A stretch of 64,000 nt of DNA from Spiroplasma phoeniceum (GCA_026239495.1 CP110830.1:372001-436000), one strand, 5' to 3'; positions 51,968-61,741 are shown, counted from the first letter of the stretch. The notes: a model not told the origin generated them from the sequence alone. Numbers and translations: made by a program.

Positions 51968-52897
51968 TTGTCTTACCAATATTTTTAATATTTTCTGTTT
52001 TATTTTTTTTATTTAATTTTTTAAAAGCTGCTTTTATCTGTTGAATTTCATTATCATAAGTTTTTAATAACTCAGGATGACACTTTTTATAACTTAATTT
52101 AAGATGTTTTCTAATTTGATTAAAATCAAGTACTTTAACTTCAATTTCATAATTAATATTAAAAAAATCTCTGATATCTATAACAAAGCAATCTTAAACT
52201 TCAATAATATGGATTAAACCATCAGCTCTTTCTGTTCTACAAAAAGCACCATAAGGAGTGATATTTGTTATTTTTACAATAACTTTATTTCCTTTTTCAT
52301 ATGTAAATTTTCATTTTCAATGGTTAACTCAGGTTTTTCTTCTTGTTGCTTTTGCATTTCTTTTGCTTTCAACGATTTCAATTCTCTTTTTAATTCATTA
52401 ATTTTTACTTGTTTTTCAGGAATATTTTTTTCACAATTTTTAATAATTTTTTTAGTAAGACGATCTGGTTTTTGTTCTGATTTACATTTTTAAAACATTT
52501 TTATATCATCTTCTAATTATTTTTCTCGGATTTGAATGCGATATTTGAGAAATGGAATTGCACCGCTTTTGTATGCGCCATATCATTCTAACGCTTGATC
52601 TCAATCTTTTTTATTTTCTAAACTGTGTTTTCGTTTTAATCGTTGTTGAGGATCAAGATATGATTTTGATAAAAATGTATATCTATTTAAATCAGGAACT
52701 TGGCGACCAAACTTTTCTAACACTCACGTGACATTATTTTTGTCATCATCATTTAATCTATCAATCTTTAAAGTTGATACCCCCCCCCGAGTGGCATGAA
52801 TAATTGCACCGTGAATTTCAGTTGCAAGACCTCTGTCATTTATTCTAGCAACGCGTTCTCAGTTGACTTCACCACCTAATAATCGTCATAATCCCAT
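51936..52897 (-). pseudogene. S1-domain RNA-binding protein with novel N-terminus
   Basis: Starts MGLWRLLGGEVNWERVARIN behind GGAG, then RGLATEIHGAIIHATRGGVS, LEKFGRQVPDLNRYTFLSKS and a helical Lys/Glu-rich part with two TAA codons. After a frameshift near 52325 an S1 domain follows: YEKGNKVIVKITNITPYGAF, RADGLIHIIEV (TAA, Ser expected), FNINYEIEVKVLDFNQI, RKHLKLSYK. S1 domains bind single-stranded RNA. A run of nine C at 52780-52788 lies in frame. The N-terminal 130 residues are unrecognised. At least three stops and one frameshift make it inactive. Confidence 0.55.
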
Positions 52898-53031
52898 GAT
52901 TTATCACTCCTTTTTATTTATATTATACCGCATTTATTATTTTTGTCAGGTTTTTTTTACTTATGACTTTTTCTTTTATGCTTTTTTATCATCTTTTTTA
53001 TCTCATTTTTTCTTTCTATCATCAGATATTT
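52898..53031. other. Cluster upstream region and gene tail
   Basis: Contains the ribosome site of the S1-type gene and the A/T-rich tail of the gene split by the MITE (reads DDRKKKWDKKDDKK on the minus strand). Confidence 0.4.
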
Positions 53032-53182
53032 GGTAGTAAGAAAAGGGTTGAGGTTTTGGTATAAAAAGTATTTTTTTAATGTTATTGATGAATTTAAAAC
53101 ACTAATAAATCAGGATTTTTAAAAATTTATCCAATTATTTTATTTATATTTTTTATAAAACCTCAACTTTTGTAATGCTATC
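53032..53182. mobile_element. 151-bp MITE, copy 2
   Basis: Identical to 25838-25988 and in the same orientation. Direct repeats CAGATATTT flank it (53023-53031 and 53183-53191). Confidence 0.85.
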
Positions 53183-53225
53183 CAGATATTTCCTTATGAT
53201 TAAATAGTTTTTTATTAATTCTTGT

Positions 53226-53734
53226 TTATTTTTTATTTAAATTTTTAACAGAAACTTTTTTGTTATGTTTCAAATCGCTTTTTGTTGTTGGTTTAATATA
53301 TGAAAAAATATTTTTTATAGTAAATTTGTTTTCTACTTTAAATAGTTTTTTGTTTAAATATTTTTCTTTTATATCACCATAATCTTTTATTTTTAACTTA
53401 TTATTTTTATTACCACTATTTGCAAGCTGTGGATTAAATCTTTTACCAATTGCTTTGAATGGTGTTGCAATCCCAGTTCCAAATTGACGGAAAAATCCTT
53501 TTGCCCAACCTCCTCAAGCTGCTCCCACTAGTTTACTTGTTGCAATCGTTGTGACCCCAAGCCCAAATCCTGCTAAACCAACAATTCCAGCTCTTGAACT
53601 CATTCCCTCAAGAACACCAGCTGCTTCACCAATTAAGTTGGCAACAACATCTGAAAACGCCATCACTGCCAATCCTCCACCACACATCATCAGAATTACA
53701 AACAATGATTTTCCAATTCCATCAATGCCAATTA
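53226..53734 (-). pseudogene. Glycine-rich membrane protein, 5' truncated
   Basis: Begins at the junction with an IS3 remnant: IGIDGIGKSLFVILMMCGGG, LAVMAFSDVVANLIGEAAGV, GIVGLAGFGLGVTTIATSKL, then AWGGWAKGFFRQFGTGIATP and a basic tail ending NLNKK. Long hydrophobic glycine/alanine-rich helices followed by a basic tail are seen in conjugation membrane proteins such as VirB6/TrbL and in some phage proteins, but I cannot assign it. The stop at 53226 may itself be premature, because the frame goes on for 35 more codons into the MITE region. Confidence 0.5.
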
Positions 53735-53921
53735 AAGAAAAATTTAAAGTTTTATTTACTGATGTAGCTTATTTAATTTTAAATGGTAAAAAACATTATC
53801 AATCAACAATACTTGATGGATATACTAAAGAAATTGTTGATGTGCAGTGATCAAAAAATAATGATAACAAAATTGTTATTAACACTTTTTTATTAATACT
53901 TACTAAACTGGGTACAGTCTA
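53735..53921 (+). pseudogene. IS3-type (third kind) transposase fragment
   Basis: FTDVAYLILNGKKHYQSTIL, GYTKEIVDVQWSKNNDNKI, the first catalytic Asp region of an OrfB, then an abrupt join to the element's right end (TACTTACTAAACTGGGTACA). The remaining catalytic part is at 56761-57124 on the minus strand. Confidence 0.75.
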
Positions 53922-54074
53922 CTCTCTTTTTGGTAATAACTAGTAAAATTGTAAATTTTTTGCAAATTTATGCAAAATTATTTCTAATGTTAATTATTTG
54001 GTAAAACAAAAAAACATGTTACATTAATAATCTAACAGGTGTTATATTATTGGCAAAAGATATTAAATACAATC

Positions 54075-54290
54075 TTATTTTGCACGTTTCATTGAATTCA
54101 TAACCTTTTTAATATCTGCTTCCGACGGTTTGCGTCCCATTTGCATATACATTGCCCGAATTTGTTTTTCAGTAATTGGCGGATTATCACGTAATTGTTT
54201 TTGCACAATTTTTTTGGTAATTAAAAATCCTAAAACCCCACCAATAACTAAACAACCAATCCCAATAATAAGTCCTCCTCATCAGGGCAT
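54075..54290 (-). CDS. UPF0154 (YneF-like) membrane protein
   Basis: 71 residues: MPWWGGLIIGIGCLVIGGVL then GFLITKKIVQKQLRDNPPIT, EKQIRAMYMQMGRKPSEADI and KKVMNSMKRAK. A single N-terminal membrane helix followed by the NPPI and MYMQMGRKPS segments is characteristic of the UPF0154/YneF family of small single-pass proteins in Firmicutes and Mollicutes; function unknown. Two consecutive TGA codons (W3 W4) hide it under the standard code. A strong ribosome site AAGGAGGA precedes it. Intact and chromosomal rather than mobile. Confidence 0.85.
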
Positions 54291-54494
54291 TCTTGTTGTC
54301 CTCCTTTTTTTGTAATAAGTAATTATTATTATAATTCCTATGATATTTTAACATATTTTTTTAAATAAGTCTTATTTTCTTGGTTTTTAAGAATATGCTT
54401 TTCTTCGATTACATTTAGTATGTATAGCAATGATATTATAATTTGAATTTGTTCCACCCTGTGATTTAACTGTAATATCTATTTTTACATATTG
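54291..54494. other. Intergenic region with a short gene remnant
   Basis: The minus strand reads VKIDITVKSQGGTNSNYNII then AIHTKCNRRKAYS to a stop near 54388, the possible C-terminal end of a gene cut by the IS3-like end at 54495. Unrecognised. Confidence 0.35.
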
Positions 54495-54870
54495 TGCACA
54501 GTTTCAAATAACTGAGAATTATTTTTTTAATTTAAAATGCTTTTTAATTCAAATTGAATTGGAGGCACTTTTAATTTTAAAACCCTTCTATAATTATTAT
54601 GCTCAACAATATAATTATCTACCATATTTTTTGGCTCATTAAAATTTTTGTATTTTGTTATATTTTTATTTTCTGTTTTTAAAATTGAAAACCAATTTTC
54701 AATAAGTGAATTATCTAAACAATTTCCGCGTCGATACATACTTATAGTTATTCCATAATCTCTTAATAAATCAAAATATGCATGTGAAACAAAATTAATG
54801 CCTTGATCAGAATTAATTATTAATTGACCAGGTTTAATTTTTCGATTAATTAAGCTTTGTTTTAAACAAT
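54495..54870 (-). mobile_element. IS3/IS150-like element, 3' fragment
   Basis: Right end TGCACAGTTTCAAATAACTG and 344 bp of transposase (LINRKIKPGQLIINSDQGIN to LKSILN), cut by IS5-A at 54871. The second catalytic Asp (NSDQG) and the Glu region (DNSLIENWF) are readable. Confidence 0.85.
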
Positions 54871-55895
54871 AGACTTCTTGCATAACCCATTAAAATAATT
54901 TCAAATATTTGTAAAAAGGGGTTAATATAAAATTATAATTTTAATTAATTATGTCTTTTATTTAAAAATTTAATATTTTGCCACAACGAAAAATTATTTT
55001 ATTATTCAAATTTGTTAATTTTAAATAAATCTTTTATGATAACTATAATAATTGTAAATTATAAATTGAAGCAATTAAATTAAATCTTAAACTAAATCGT
55101 TTTCTACGATTTCTATATTTTTCTGTAATAATTTTAAATTTTTTAAGAATAGCAAAAATATTTTCAATAATAATTCTTATTTTTGAAACTAGTCTATTAT
55201 GTTGTTTTTGTTCTTTATTTAAATGTTTTTTCTTAGTTTTCTTTGTGGGCATTATAACATTATTGTGAATTTTTTGAATTCCTTGATAACCACTATCAAC
55301 TATTAATTTGGTATTTTTTAAAATTGCGATTTTTGATTCTTTAAATAAAGCATAATCGTGTTTTTTGCCAAGTGAAAAACTTGTTACAATAATTTTTTTG
55401 GTTTCTTGTTCGATAATTACTTGTGTTTTAATAGTGTGTTTTTTCTTTTTACCAGAATAAGATTGTTTTTGTCTTTTTTTTGGGCGTTGGATTGGGGTTT
55501 TTGTAGCATCAATAATAATAGTTTTATCATTAAAATAATCATTTATTAGCGCTTTTTTACCAGCAACTTGCTGAAAATCAGGGTGTTTAATTAAAATATC
55601 TTCAATTCACTTGATATTGCGATAACAATTAGCTTCACTAATTCCGAAATTTTTTCCAAGATGAAAATAAGTTCGATATTCTCGTCAATACGATAAAGTC
55701 ATCAATAATCGATTTTCTAGTGATAATTTATTAGCTTTGCCACCTTTTTTAAATTTTTCTATTTTGCTCCGGTTAATCGCAATAATTCTTTATCATTAAT
55801 AAAATTAAATTTATCAAATTTCATAATTTAATATCCTCATAAATTATATTTTATAATAATATTTTAATAATAAAACCAGGTATCGCAAGAAGTCT
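54871..55895 (-). mobile_element. IS5 A/B chimeric element with internal deletion
   Basis: 1,025 bp. Mostly subtype A, but the N-terminal coding part (TTTGCTCCGGTTAATCGC ... AAATTTATCAAATTTC) is subtype B, and about 45 bp at the switch point are missing. The flanks do not match (AAT left, ATT right), consistent with recombination. Confidence 0.88.
55043..55824 (-). pseudogene. IS5-family transposase, chimeric
   Basis: N-terminal residues come from subtype B (MKFDKFNFINDKELLRLTGAK-like), then a deletion joins to KFKKGGKANKLSLENRL. The frameshift site has eight A instead of seven, so the two halves are in one frame here. The loss of about 15 residues of the N-terminal domain probably inactivates it. 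Confidence 0.75.
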
Positions 55896-56632
55896 ATTTT
55901 ATTTAAAATAAACTTTTTGATATTTAATAGTGTTTTTGTTTTAATTGTTTTGTTTAAATATTGTTTTGTTCTGAGTTGTTTATATGCTTTAAATACTAGT
56001 CCATCACCCAATAAACTAGTAACCGCACGATCTTCTAACGTATTTAACAATTTATCTTTATTAAAGTTATTTTTAAATTGTTCTTGCATTTTTAATATCT
56101 TAGCAAGTGTCCGATATATTTTAAAACTATCTTTTACTACTTGCTGATAAGCAAGTGGAGCAAAAGAAACTAAATTAAACAAACTTGTTTTTTTAAATCC
56201 CCAACCAATAAATCACTCACTGTTCATATATAATTTAAACGGTTCAGGAGCCAAAACAAACTGTTCTGCTTTGATTAAAGTTGTCATAACGACAATAGGG
56301 GCATATTTAGGATTTTTATAATATATTTTTAAAGCAACCTTCGCCCGCAACTGATAATGGAACAATTTTTACTGCTAAAAAAACATCAGAACCATAAAAA
56401 AAGGTAATAATTGACCTTTTTTAATAGATTTAGTTTCAAATTTATACAATATTTTTTTAGTATTATCGGTAATTTTACTAATTACTTTTTGTTTAATAGT
56501 AATTATTTGTTTTTAAATTGGGGCTAATAATTTTTTAGTTACTTTTTGAATATAAAAATTTGGGTTTAAATGATTTGAAATTTTATTTAATTTAATTGGT
56601 GTTTGGTACAAAATATTTAATAATTTATTATT
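55896..56632 (-). pseudogene. Phage structural protein fragment, decayed
   Basis: Frames read NNLLNILYQTPIKLNKISNH, SKITDNTKKILYKFETKSIK, LPFFYGSDVFLAVKIVPLSV, then (after a frameshift) ALKIYYKNPKYAPIVVMTTL, EWFIGWGFKKTSLFNLVSFA and KTLLNIKKFILNK up to the IS5 end. A TAA interrupts after KKLLAP. It resembles no other window gene but has the style of the phage-module membrane protein, and may be its continuation. Unrecognised. Confidence 0.45.
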
Positions 56633-56760
56633 AGACTTCTTGCATAACCCATTAAAATAATTTCAAATATTTGTAAAAAGGGGTTAATATAAAATTATAT
56701 TTTTCTATTAGTGTCTTTTTACAAATATTTGCAATTTTTTAATAGGTTACGCAATAATTC
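56633..56760. mobile_element. Mini-IS5: A right end fused to B right end
   Basis: About 65 bp of an A right end (AGACTTCTTGCATAACCC...) joined to about 60 bp of a B right end in inverse orientation (...TTACGCAATAATTCT). No coding sequence. Both ends are recognisable IS ends. Confidence 0.8.
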
Positions 56761-57124
56761 TATTATATCTTTTTCTTTACGACTTGAATATAATTTATTT
56801 CATTTTTTAACATCATTAATATATTCATCATGAAATAAATAAATATTGTTATGAATTGTTGCTTTTTTTAATAAAGAATGAAAACTTTCAATAACAATAT
56901 TATCAGCACAATGATAATTTTTGCCCATAGAAATTCTAATTTCACTAGATATACATTTATTATATATTTTTGATGTGTATTGAAATCCATGATCTGAATG
57001 AATTATTATGTTGCTGAGATCTTTTTTTGTTTGTTTAATTTTATTAATTTCAGCATCTAAATTTGTTCATAATAATTTTGTTATCATTATATTTTGATCA
57101 CTGCACATCAACAATTTCTTTAGT
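56761..57124 (-). pseudogene. IS3-type (third kind) transposase, catalytic part
   Basis: WTNLDAEINKIKQTKKDLSN, IIIHSDHGFQYTSKIYNKC (second Asp), RISMGKNYHCADNIVIESFH (Glu), DEYINDVKKWNKLYSSRKEK. Cut by IS elements at both sides; the preceding part is at 53735 and the last 15 codons are at 58256. Confidence 0.8.
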
Positions 57125-58194
57125 AGACTTCTTTCATAACCCATTAAAATAATTTCAAATATTTGTAAAAAGGGGTTAATATAAAATTATAATTTTAATT
57201 AATTATGTCTTTTATTTAAAAATTTAATATTTTGCCACAACGAAAAATTATTTTATTATTCAAATTCGTTAATTTTAAATAAATCTTTTATGATAACTAT
57301 AATAATTGTAAATTATAAATTGAAGCAATTAAATTAAATCTTAAACTAAATCTTTTTCTTCGATTGCGATATTTTTCTGTAATAATTTTAAATTTTTTAA
57401 GAATAGCAAAAATATTTTCAATAATAATTCTTATTTTTGAAACTAGTCTATTATGTTGTTTTTGTTCTTTATTTAAATGTTTTTTCTTAGTTTTCTTTGT
57501 GGGCATTATAACATTATTGTGAATTTTTTGTATTCCTTGACAACCATTATCAACTATTAATTTGGTATTTTTTAAAATTGCGATTTTTGATTCTTTAAAT
57601 AAAGCATAATCGTGTTTTTTACCAAGTGAAAAACTTGTTGCAATAATTTTTTTGGTTTCTTGTTCGATAACTACTTGCGTTTTAATAGTGTGTTTTTTCT
57701 TTTTACCAGAATAAGATTGTTTTTGTCTTTTTTTGGGCGTTGGATTGGGGTTTCGGTAACATCAATAATAATAGTTTTATCATTAAAATAATCATTTATT
57801 AGTGCTTTTTTACCAGCAACTTGCTGAAAATCAGGGTGTTTAATTAAAATATCTTCAATTCACTTGATATTGCGATAACAACTAGATTAACTAATTCCGA
57901 AATTTTTTCCAAGATGAAAATAAGTTCGATATTCTCGTCAATACGATAAAGTCATCAATAATCGATTTTCTAGTGATAATTTATTAGCTTTGCCACCTTT
58001 TTTAAATTTTTCTATTTCAGCTACTTGTAAAATATCTAACATTTTATTAAAAATATCTTGTTTTATTCCTGTTAATCTTAATAATTCTTTATCATTAATA
58101 TTTTTAAATTCATCAAATTTCATAATTTAATATCCTCATAAATTATATTTTATAATAATATTTTAATAATAAAACCAGGTATCGCAAGAATTCT
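57125..58194 (-). mobile_element. IS5-family element, subtype A, ends mutated
   Basis: 1,070 bp. Both ends carry a G to T change (AGACTTCTTTC and CAAGAATTCT). The flanks are unlike each other. Confidence 0.92.
57297..58123 (-). pseudogene. IS5-family transposase with nonsense mutation
   Basis: TAA at 57887-57889 replaces GAA in GISEANCYRN. Other changes include W to L in KEWLRL. The frameshift site is normal. Confidence 0.82.
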
Positions 58195-58232
58195 AATATA
58201 AAAATAAAAAAATCTCACAATAATTGTTTTTT

Positions 58233-58255
58233 GCCGGTTCATCGTACAGGACGCC
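58233..58255. repeat. Phage-module boundary motif
   Basis: GCCGGTTCATCGTACAGG then ACGCC, preceded by the module's terminator-like hairpin and followed by the last codons of the third IS3-type transposase. Confidence 0.65.
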
Positions 58256-58362
58256 TAAATGATATTCAAGTCGTAAAGAAAAAGATATAATAAATAAAAG
58301 TTTATAACTCTTTTTTATTATTACTTACTAAATAATACTTACTAAACTGGGTGCAGTCTATG
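58256..58362 (+). mobile_element. IS3-type (third kind), 3' end
   Basis: Last codons YSSRKEKDIINKSL and the right end TACTTACTAAACTGGGTGCA, matching the end at 53901-53921. Confidence 0.7.
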
Positions 58363-58656
58363 TAATTATCTTAAAATGATTTAAAAAACATATTAATAAT
58401 GTTATAAACTGAGAATTTAAGATAAATTTTGGTTATAATAATTTTGCATATTCTTTTATTCCTAATAATGAAAAATACTTGATTAATAACATTGATTATA
58501 AAGCCTATGCAAGATTAGACACAATTGAATTTCAGATTAAAAAATCTAATGTTTAAAATTTCTTATCCATTTTTTGTATTTTATTAAATTTATTATATAT
58601 TATCTGAATTAGTCCAAAATGTTAATGAATATTTAGAAAATAAATTCTCAATATTA
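58363..58656. other. Gene remnant upstream of infC
   Basis: The plus strand reads HINNVINWEFKINFGYNNFA, YSFIPNNEKYLINNIDY and, one base shifted, AYARLDTIEFQIKKSNV to a stop at 58556. A frameshifted C-terminal remnant of an unrecognised gene; nothing else seen. Confidence 0.35.
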
Positions 58657-58685
58657 TTGACTAAACTAAAAAAATATCATATAAT
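58657..58685 (+). promoter_or_regulatory. Promoter of infC-rpmI-rplT
   Basis: TTGACT, a 17-bp spacer and TATAAT, a near-consensus promoter, leaving a leader of about 170 bp before infC. Confidence 0.8.
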
Positions 58686-58817
58686 TAAAATTGAAAAATG
58701 TTAAAGTAGCTAATGCTCACCCGTGCCCTTTAGTGTGGTTAACAGGTTTTACAAGATAAAATTAAATTTTTTAATGATTATTTTAATCGTTTAAGAAGAT
58801 AATTCTTGTTAATGAAA

Positions 58818-58843
58818 GCGCTACTTTTGAGCGTTTTTTTAAT
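58818..58843 (+). terminator. Hairpin with T-run in the infC leader
   Basis: CGCT and AGCG arms followed by seven T, 20 bp before the infC start and inside the transcribed leader. Position fits an attenuator of the IF3-L35-L20 operon, as known in other Firmicutes, but the stem is short. Confidence 0.45.
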
Positions 58844-58864
58844 TAATTAAAATGGAGGTATTGG

Positions 58865-59395
58865 ATGAACCAACCCACTAAAAACAATAAAAATATCGAG
58901 CAAGTAAATTATGATATTAGAGCACGTGAAGTTTTAATTATTTTAGATGATGGTAATAAAGTTGGTCCTTTAAGGATAAATGAAGCAGTTTGTTTTGCTG
59001 AAGAAAAAGGTTTAGATTTATTGTTAGTATCATCTGCTTCAAATCCACCAATAGCAAAATTGGTTGATTATGGAAAATATAAATACGAACAAAAGAAAAA
59101 AAATAAAGAAAATAAGAAAAATCAACATTTAACTGAAAATAAAGAGATGCGTTTACGAACAGGAATTGGTGAACATGATTTGGAATTTAAGGCAAAAAAA
59201 GTTCGTGAATTTCTAACTGATGGAAACCGTGTTAAAATTTCTTTAAAGTTTCGTGGTCGAGAAGTTGCAAGACCTGAATATGGCAAAGAAACATTAGATA
59301 AATTTTTTAGTTATATTGAAGATTTGGCAAAGATTGAAAAAGAACCCCATTTAAATGGATTGTTTTTAGATATGTATGTTGTACCAAAAAAATAA
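58865..59395 (+). CDS. infC: Translation initiation factor IF-3
   Basis: Binds the 30S subunit and checks initiator tRNA and start codon. 176 residues, normal length. N-terminal domain DIRAREVLIILDDGNKVGPL then RINEAVCFAEEKGLDLLLVS; linker PPIAKLVDYGKYKYEQKKK; C-terminal domain EMRLRTGIGEHDLEFKAKKV, RVKISLKFRGREVARPEYG. The ATG start follows ATGGAGG. First gene of infC-rpmI-rplT, the usual bacterial operon. Intact. Confidence 0.97.
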   Translation: MNQPTKNNKNIEQVNYDIRAREVLIILDDGNKVGPLRINEAVCFAEEKGLDLLLVSSASNPPIAKLVDYGKYKYEQKKKNKENKKNQHLTENKEMRLRTGIGEHDLEFKAKKVREFLTDGNRVKISLKFRGREVARPEYGKETLDKFFSYIEDLAKIEKEPHLNGLFLDMYVVPKK

Positions 59396-59439
59396 TTAAT
59401 TAAATTAACTTTTAAAAGAAAAGACAAGGAGGAAAATTT

Positions 59440-59634
59440 ATGCCAAAAATGAAAACGAAAAAATCTTTAGCAAAAAGAGTTAAAATAACAGGTACAGGAA
59501 AATGAAAGATTGCGCATGCATATACTTCACATTTAGCCCAAAATAAAACAACAAAACAAAAACGTCATTTACGTAAAGGTGGTTTAATGGATCAAACTGA
59601 TCAGAGTCGATTAAAACAACTATTACAAGGATAA
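59440..59634 (+). CDS. rpmI: 50S ribosomal protein L35
   Basis: 64 residues, the standard L35 length: MPKMKTKKSLAKRVKITGTG, then KWKIAHAYTSHLAQNKTTKQ and KRHLRKGGLMDQTDQSRLKQ, ending LLQG. An in-frame TGA gives the Trp in GKWKI, so a standard-code scan misses the gene. Strong AAGGAGG ribosome site. Lies between infC and rplT. Confidence 0.96.
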
Positions 59635-59658
59635 AGAAAGATAAGGGAGTATTAACAG

Positions 59659-60018
59659 ATGGCAAGAGTTAAAGGCGGACCAACAACAAGGAAACGTCGT
59701 AAAAAAATTATTAAAGAAGCAAAAGGATATTTTGGAACAAAATCAACGCATTACAAAAAAGCAAAAGAACAAGTAATGAAATCATGAGCGTATGCCTTTC
59801 GTGATCGTAAGCAACGTAAAAGAGATTTTCGTTCATTATGAATCCAAAGAATTAATGCTGCAGTACGTGAACATGATATGTCGTATTCACAATTTATGAA
59901 TGGTTTAAATAAAAATAACATTGAAGTAAATCGTAAGATGTTATCAGAATTAGCAATTCATAATCCAAGTGAATTTAAAGTGTTAGTAGAAAAATCAAAA
60001 CAAGCTTTAAAAAATTAA
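59659..60018 (+). CDS. rplT: 50S ribosomal protein L20
   Basis: 119 residues: [80 protein letters not shown]. Two TGA-coded Trp are at positions invariant for Trp in L20. L20 binds 23S rRNA early in 50S assembly and in some bacteria represses this operon through the leader. Ribosome site AAGGGAG. The operon's terminator is not visible: an IS3-like element begins 20 bp after the stop. Confidence 0.97.
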
Positions 60019-60070
60019 CAAAACTATTTTTCAGAAAGTGCACAGTTTCAAACAACTGATAATTATTTTT

Positions 60071-61092
60071 TTAATTTAAAATGCTTTTTAATTCAAATTG
60101 AATTGGAGGCATTTTTAATTTTAAAACTCTTCTATAATTATTATACTCAACAATATAATTATCTATCATATTTTTTAGCTCATTAAAATTTTTTTATTTT
60201 GTTATATTTTTATTTTCTTTTTTTAAAATTGAAAACCAATTTTCAATAGGTGAATTATCTAAACAATTTCCACGTCGAGACATACCTATAGTTACTCCAT
60301 AATCTCTTAATAAATCAAAATATGCATATGAAGTAAAATGAATGCCTTGATCATAATTAATTATTAATTGACCAGGTTTAATTTTTCGATTAATTAAGCT
60401 TTGTTTTAAAAAATTAATTACTCAATTTAATGTTGACCTTACTGTTAGTGAGTATTCAACAATTGCATTACTAAATAAGTCTTTAATAGCAAATAAATAT
60501 ACTGATTCTGAATATATTTTAATTATTGTAATATCAATTGATCATTTTTGATTAATTTGATTAGAATGAAAATTACGTTTAAGTAAATAGGGGTATTTTT
60601 TATGTTCATATAACATATTATTAAAATGTTTAATTCGTTTTTTATGTTTAATTCTAACTTCAGAACATATTTGTAATATCTTCATATAACGATAGACAGT
60701 ACTTTCTGATATTTTTATTTTTTGTTCTTCCAAATCAAGTTTTATTTGTCGATGACCTTTATTTTTATTGTTTTTTCAAATTATTTTAATTATTTCTAAT
60801 ATATTTTAATCAATTTTTCATTCATATTTTTCATGAATATTTTTATATTTATTTCATGTATCATATGAAATGCATAATATTTTTAAAAATCATCTTAATG
60901 GTAAGATTGAGTTGTTATTTAATTCGTTTTTAATAAAATCAATTTGTTTTCTAATATTCATCTTTGTTTTTGTTTTTGGAAGAGATTCAAGCTTTTTAAA
61001 ATATTATTTTCTGCTTTTATTTGTTCATTTTCTTTTGTTAATAAATATATAGTTTCATCATGCGTATTATTAAAAATTGGTATTTATTAATT
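60071..61092 (-). pseudogene. IS3-family transposase, 5' part lost
   Basis: OrfB reads KHKKRIKHFNNMLYEHKKYP, SDQG-equivalent region and DNSPIENWFSI. Here NSDQG is INYDQG (AATTATGATCAAGG), losing a conserved Ser. The OrfA start has been replaced by other DNA. Confidence 0.82.
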
Positions 61093-61236
61093 AGACTTCT
61101 TGCATAACCTATTAAAAAATTGCAAATATTTGTAAAAAGACACTAATAAAAAAATATAATTTTAATTAATTATATTTTTTTATTAGTGTCTTTTTACAAA
61201 TATTTGCAATTTTTTAATAGGTTATGCAAGAAGTCT
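61093..61236. mobile_element. 144-bp palindromic mini-IS5 (two B right ends)
   Basis: The sequence from AGACTTCTTGCATAACC to the centre is repeated exactly as its reverse complement: arms of 69 bp around a 6-bp centre. Each arm is a subtype B right end. It has IS ends and no coding sequence, so it could be moved by the IS5 transposase in trans. Confidence 0.88.
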
Positions 61237-61317
61237 AATATCTAAACTACCATCTTCATTTTTAATAGTTTTATTATTTTCATCAATAATAACATATTTT
61301 ACATTTTTTAATGCCAT
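61237..61317 (-). pseudogene. Scaffold-like protein (P4), N-terminal fragment
   Basis: MALKNVKYVIIDENNKTIKN then EDGSLDI, cut by the palindromic element. Confidence 0.6.
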
Positions 61318-61336
61318 TGTTTTTTCCTCCTATTTT

Positions 61337-61741
61337 TTAATATTTATATTTGATATTTGTATTTGTTCTTTTTCTAATCGCTTTTTGTATAATTTCAAAA
61401 CTATCTACTCTAAAAGATAAAAAATAGCGTTTATTTTTTATATTTAACTGATTAAATAGTGAGCCTTTAATTTTTATCTCATCATCTTTTTTTAATTTCA
61501 AAAACTCAGTTAAAATATATGGGCTGTATATTGATAATGTTGAGTAATTTAATCCTTCTCACTGACATTTAGCCGAACAAGCGTCAACTTCAACAACACC
61601 AGCAACCAGTGCCTTAATTTTAGTTTTAATCGGATTTTCATGTAATCTAACAGTTAGTTCTAATTTGTTAATTCTTTTACTTTTTATTTTAGGTTTATTA
61701 GTTATTGATTTTTTAGGTAAATTACTTTTTGTTTGTGCCAT
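61337..61741 (-). CDS. Possible OB-fold protein (P4), intact
   Basis: 134 residues: MAQTKSNLPKKSITNKPKIK, LELTVRLHENPIKTKIKALV, VDACSAKCQWEG, DDEIKIKGSLFNQ, KRYFLSFRVDSFEIIQKAIR. A 13-bp insertion near the 3' end changes only the last few residues compared with P1. Ribosome site AAAGGAG. It overlaps the RuvC-like gene end. The module around it is truncated, so it is probably not expressed from its native promoter. Confidence 0.5.

Noticed and set aside
53551-53850. Apparent 99-codon plus-strand protein
   Set aside because: Chimera of the antisense of the glycine-rich membrane protein and the in-frame start of an IS3 OrfB fragment; only the second part is real coding sequence.
58690-58760. 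tRNA-like stretch (GCTCACCCGTGCCC ... GGTTTTACAAG) before infC
   Set aside because: I could not fold a cloverleaf with acceptor and T arms; it fits better as an mRNA leader.
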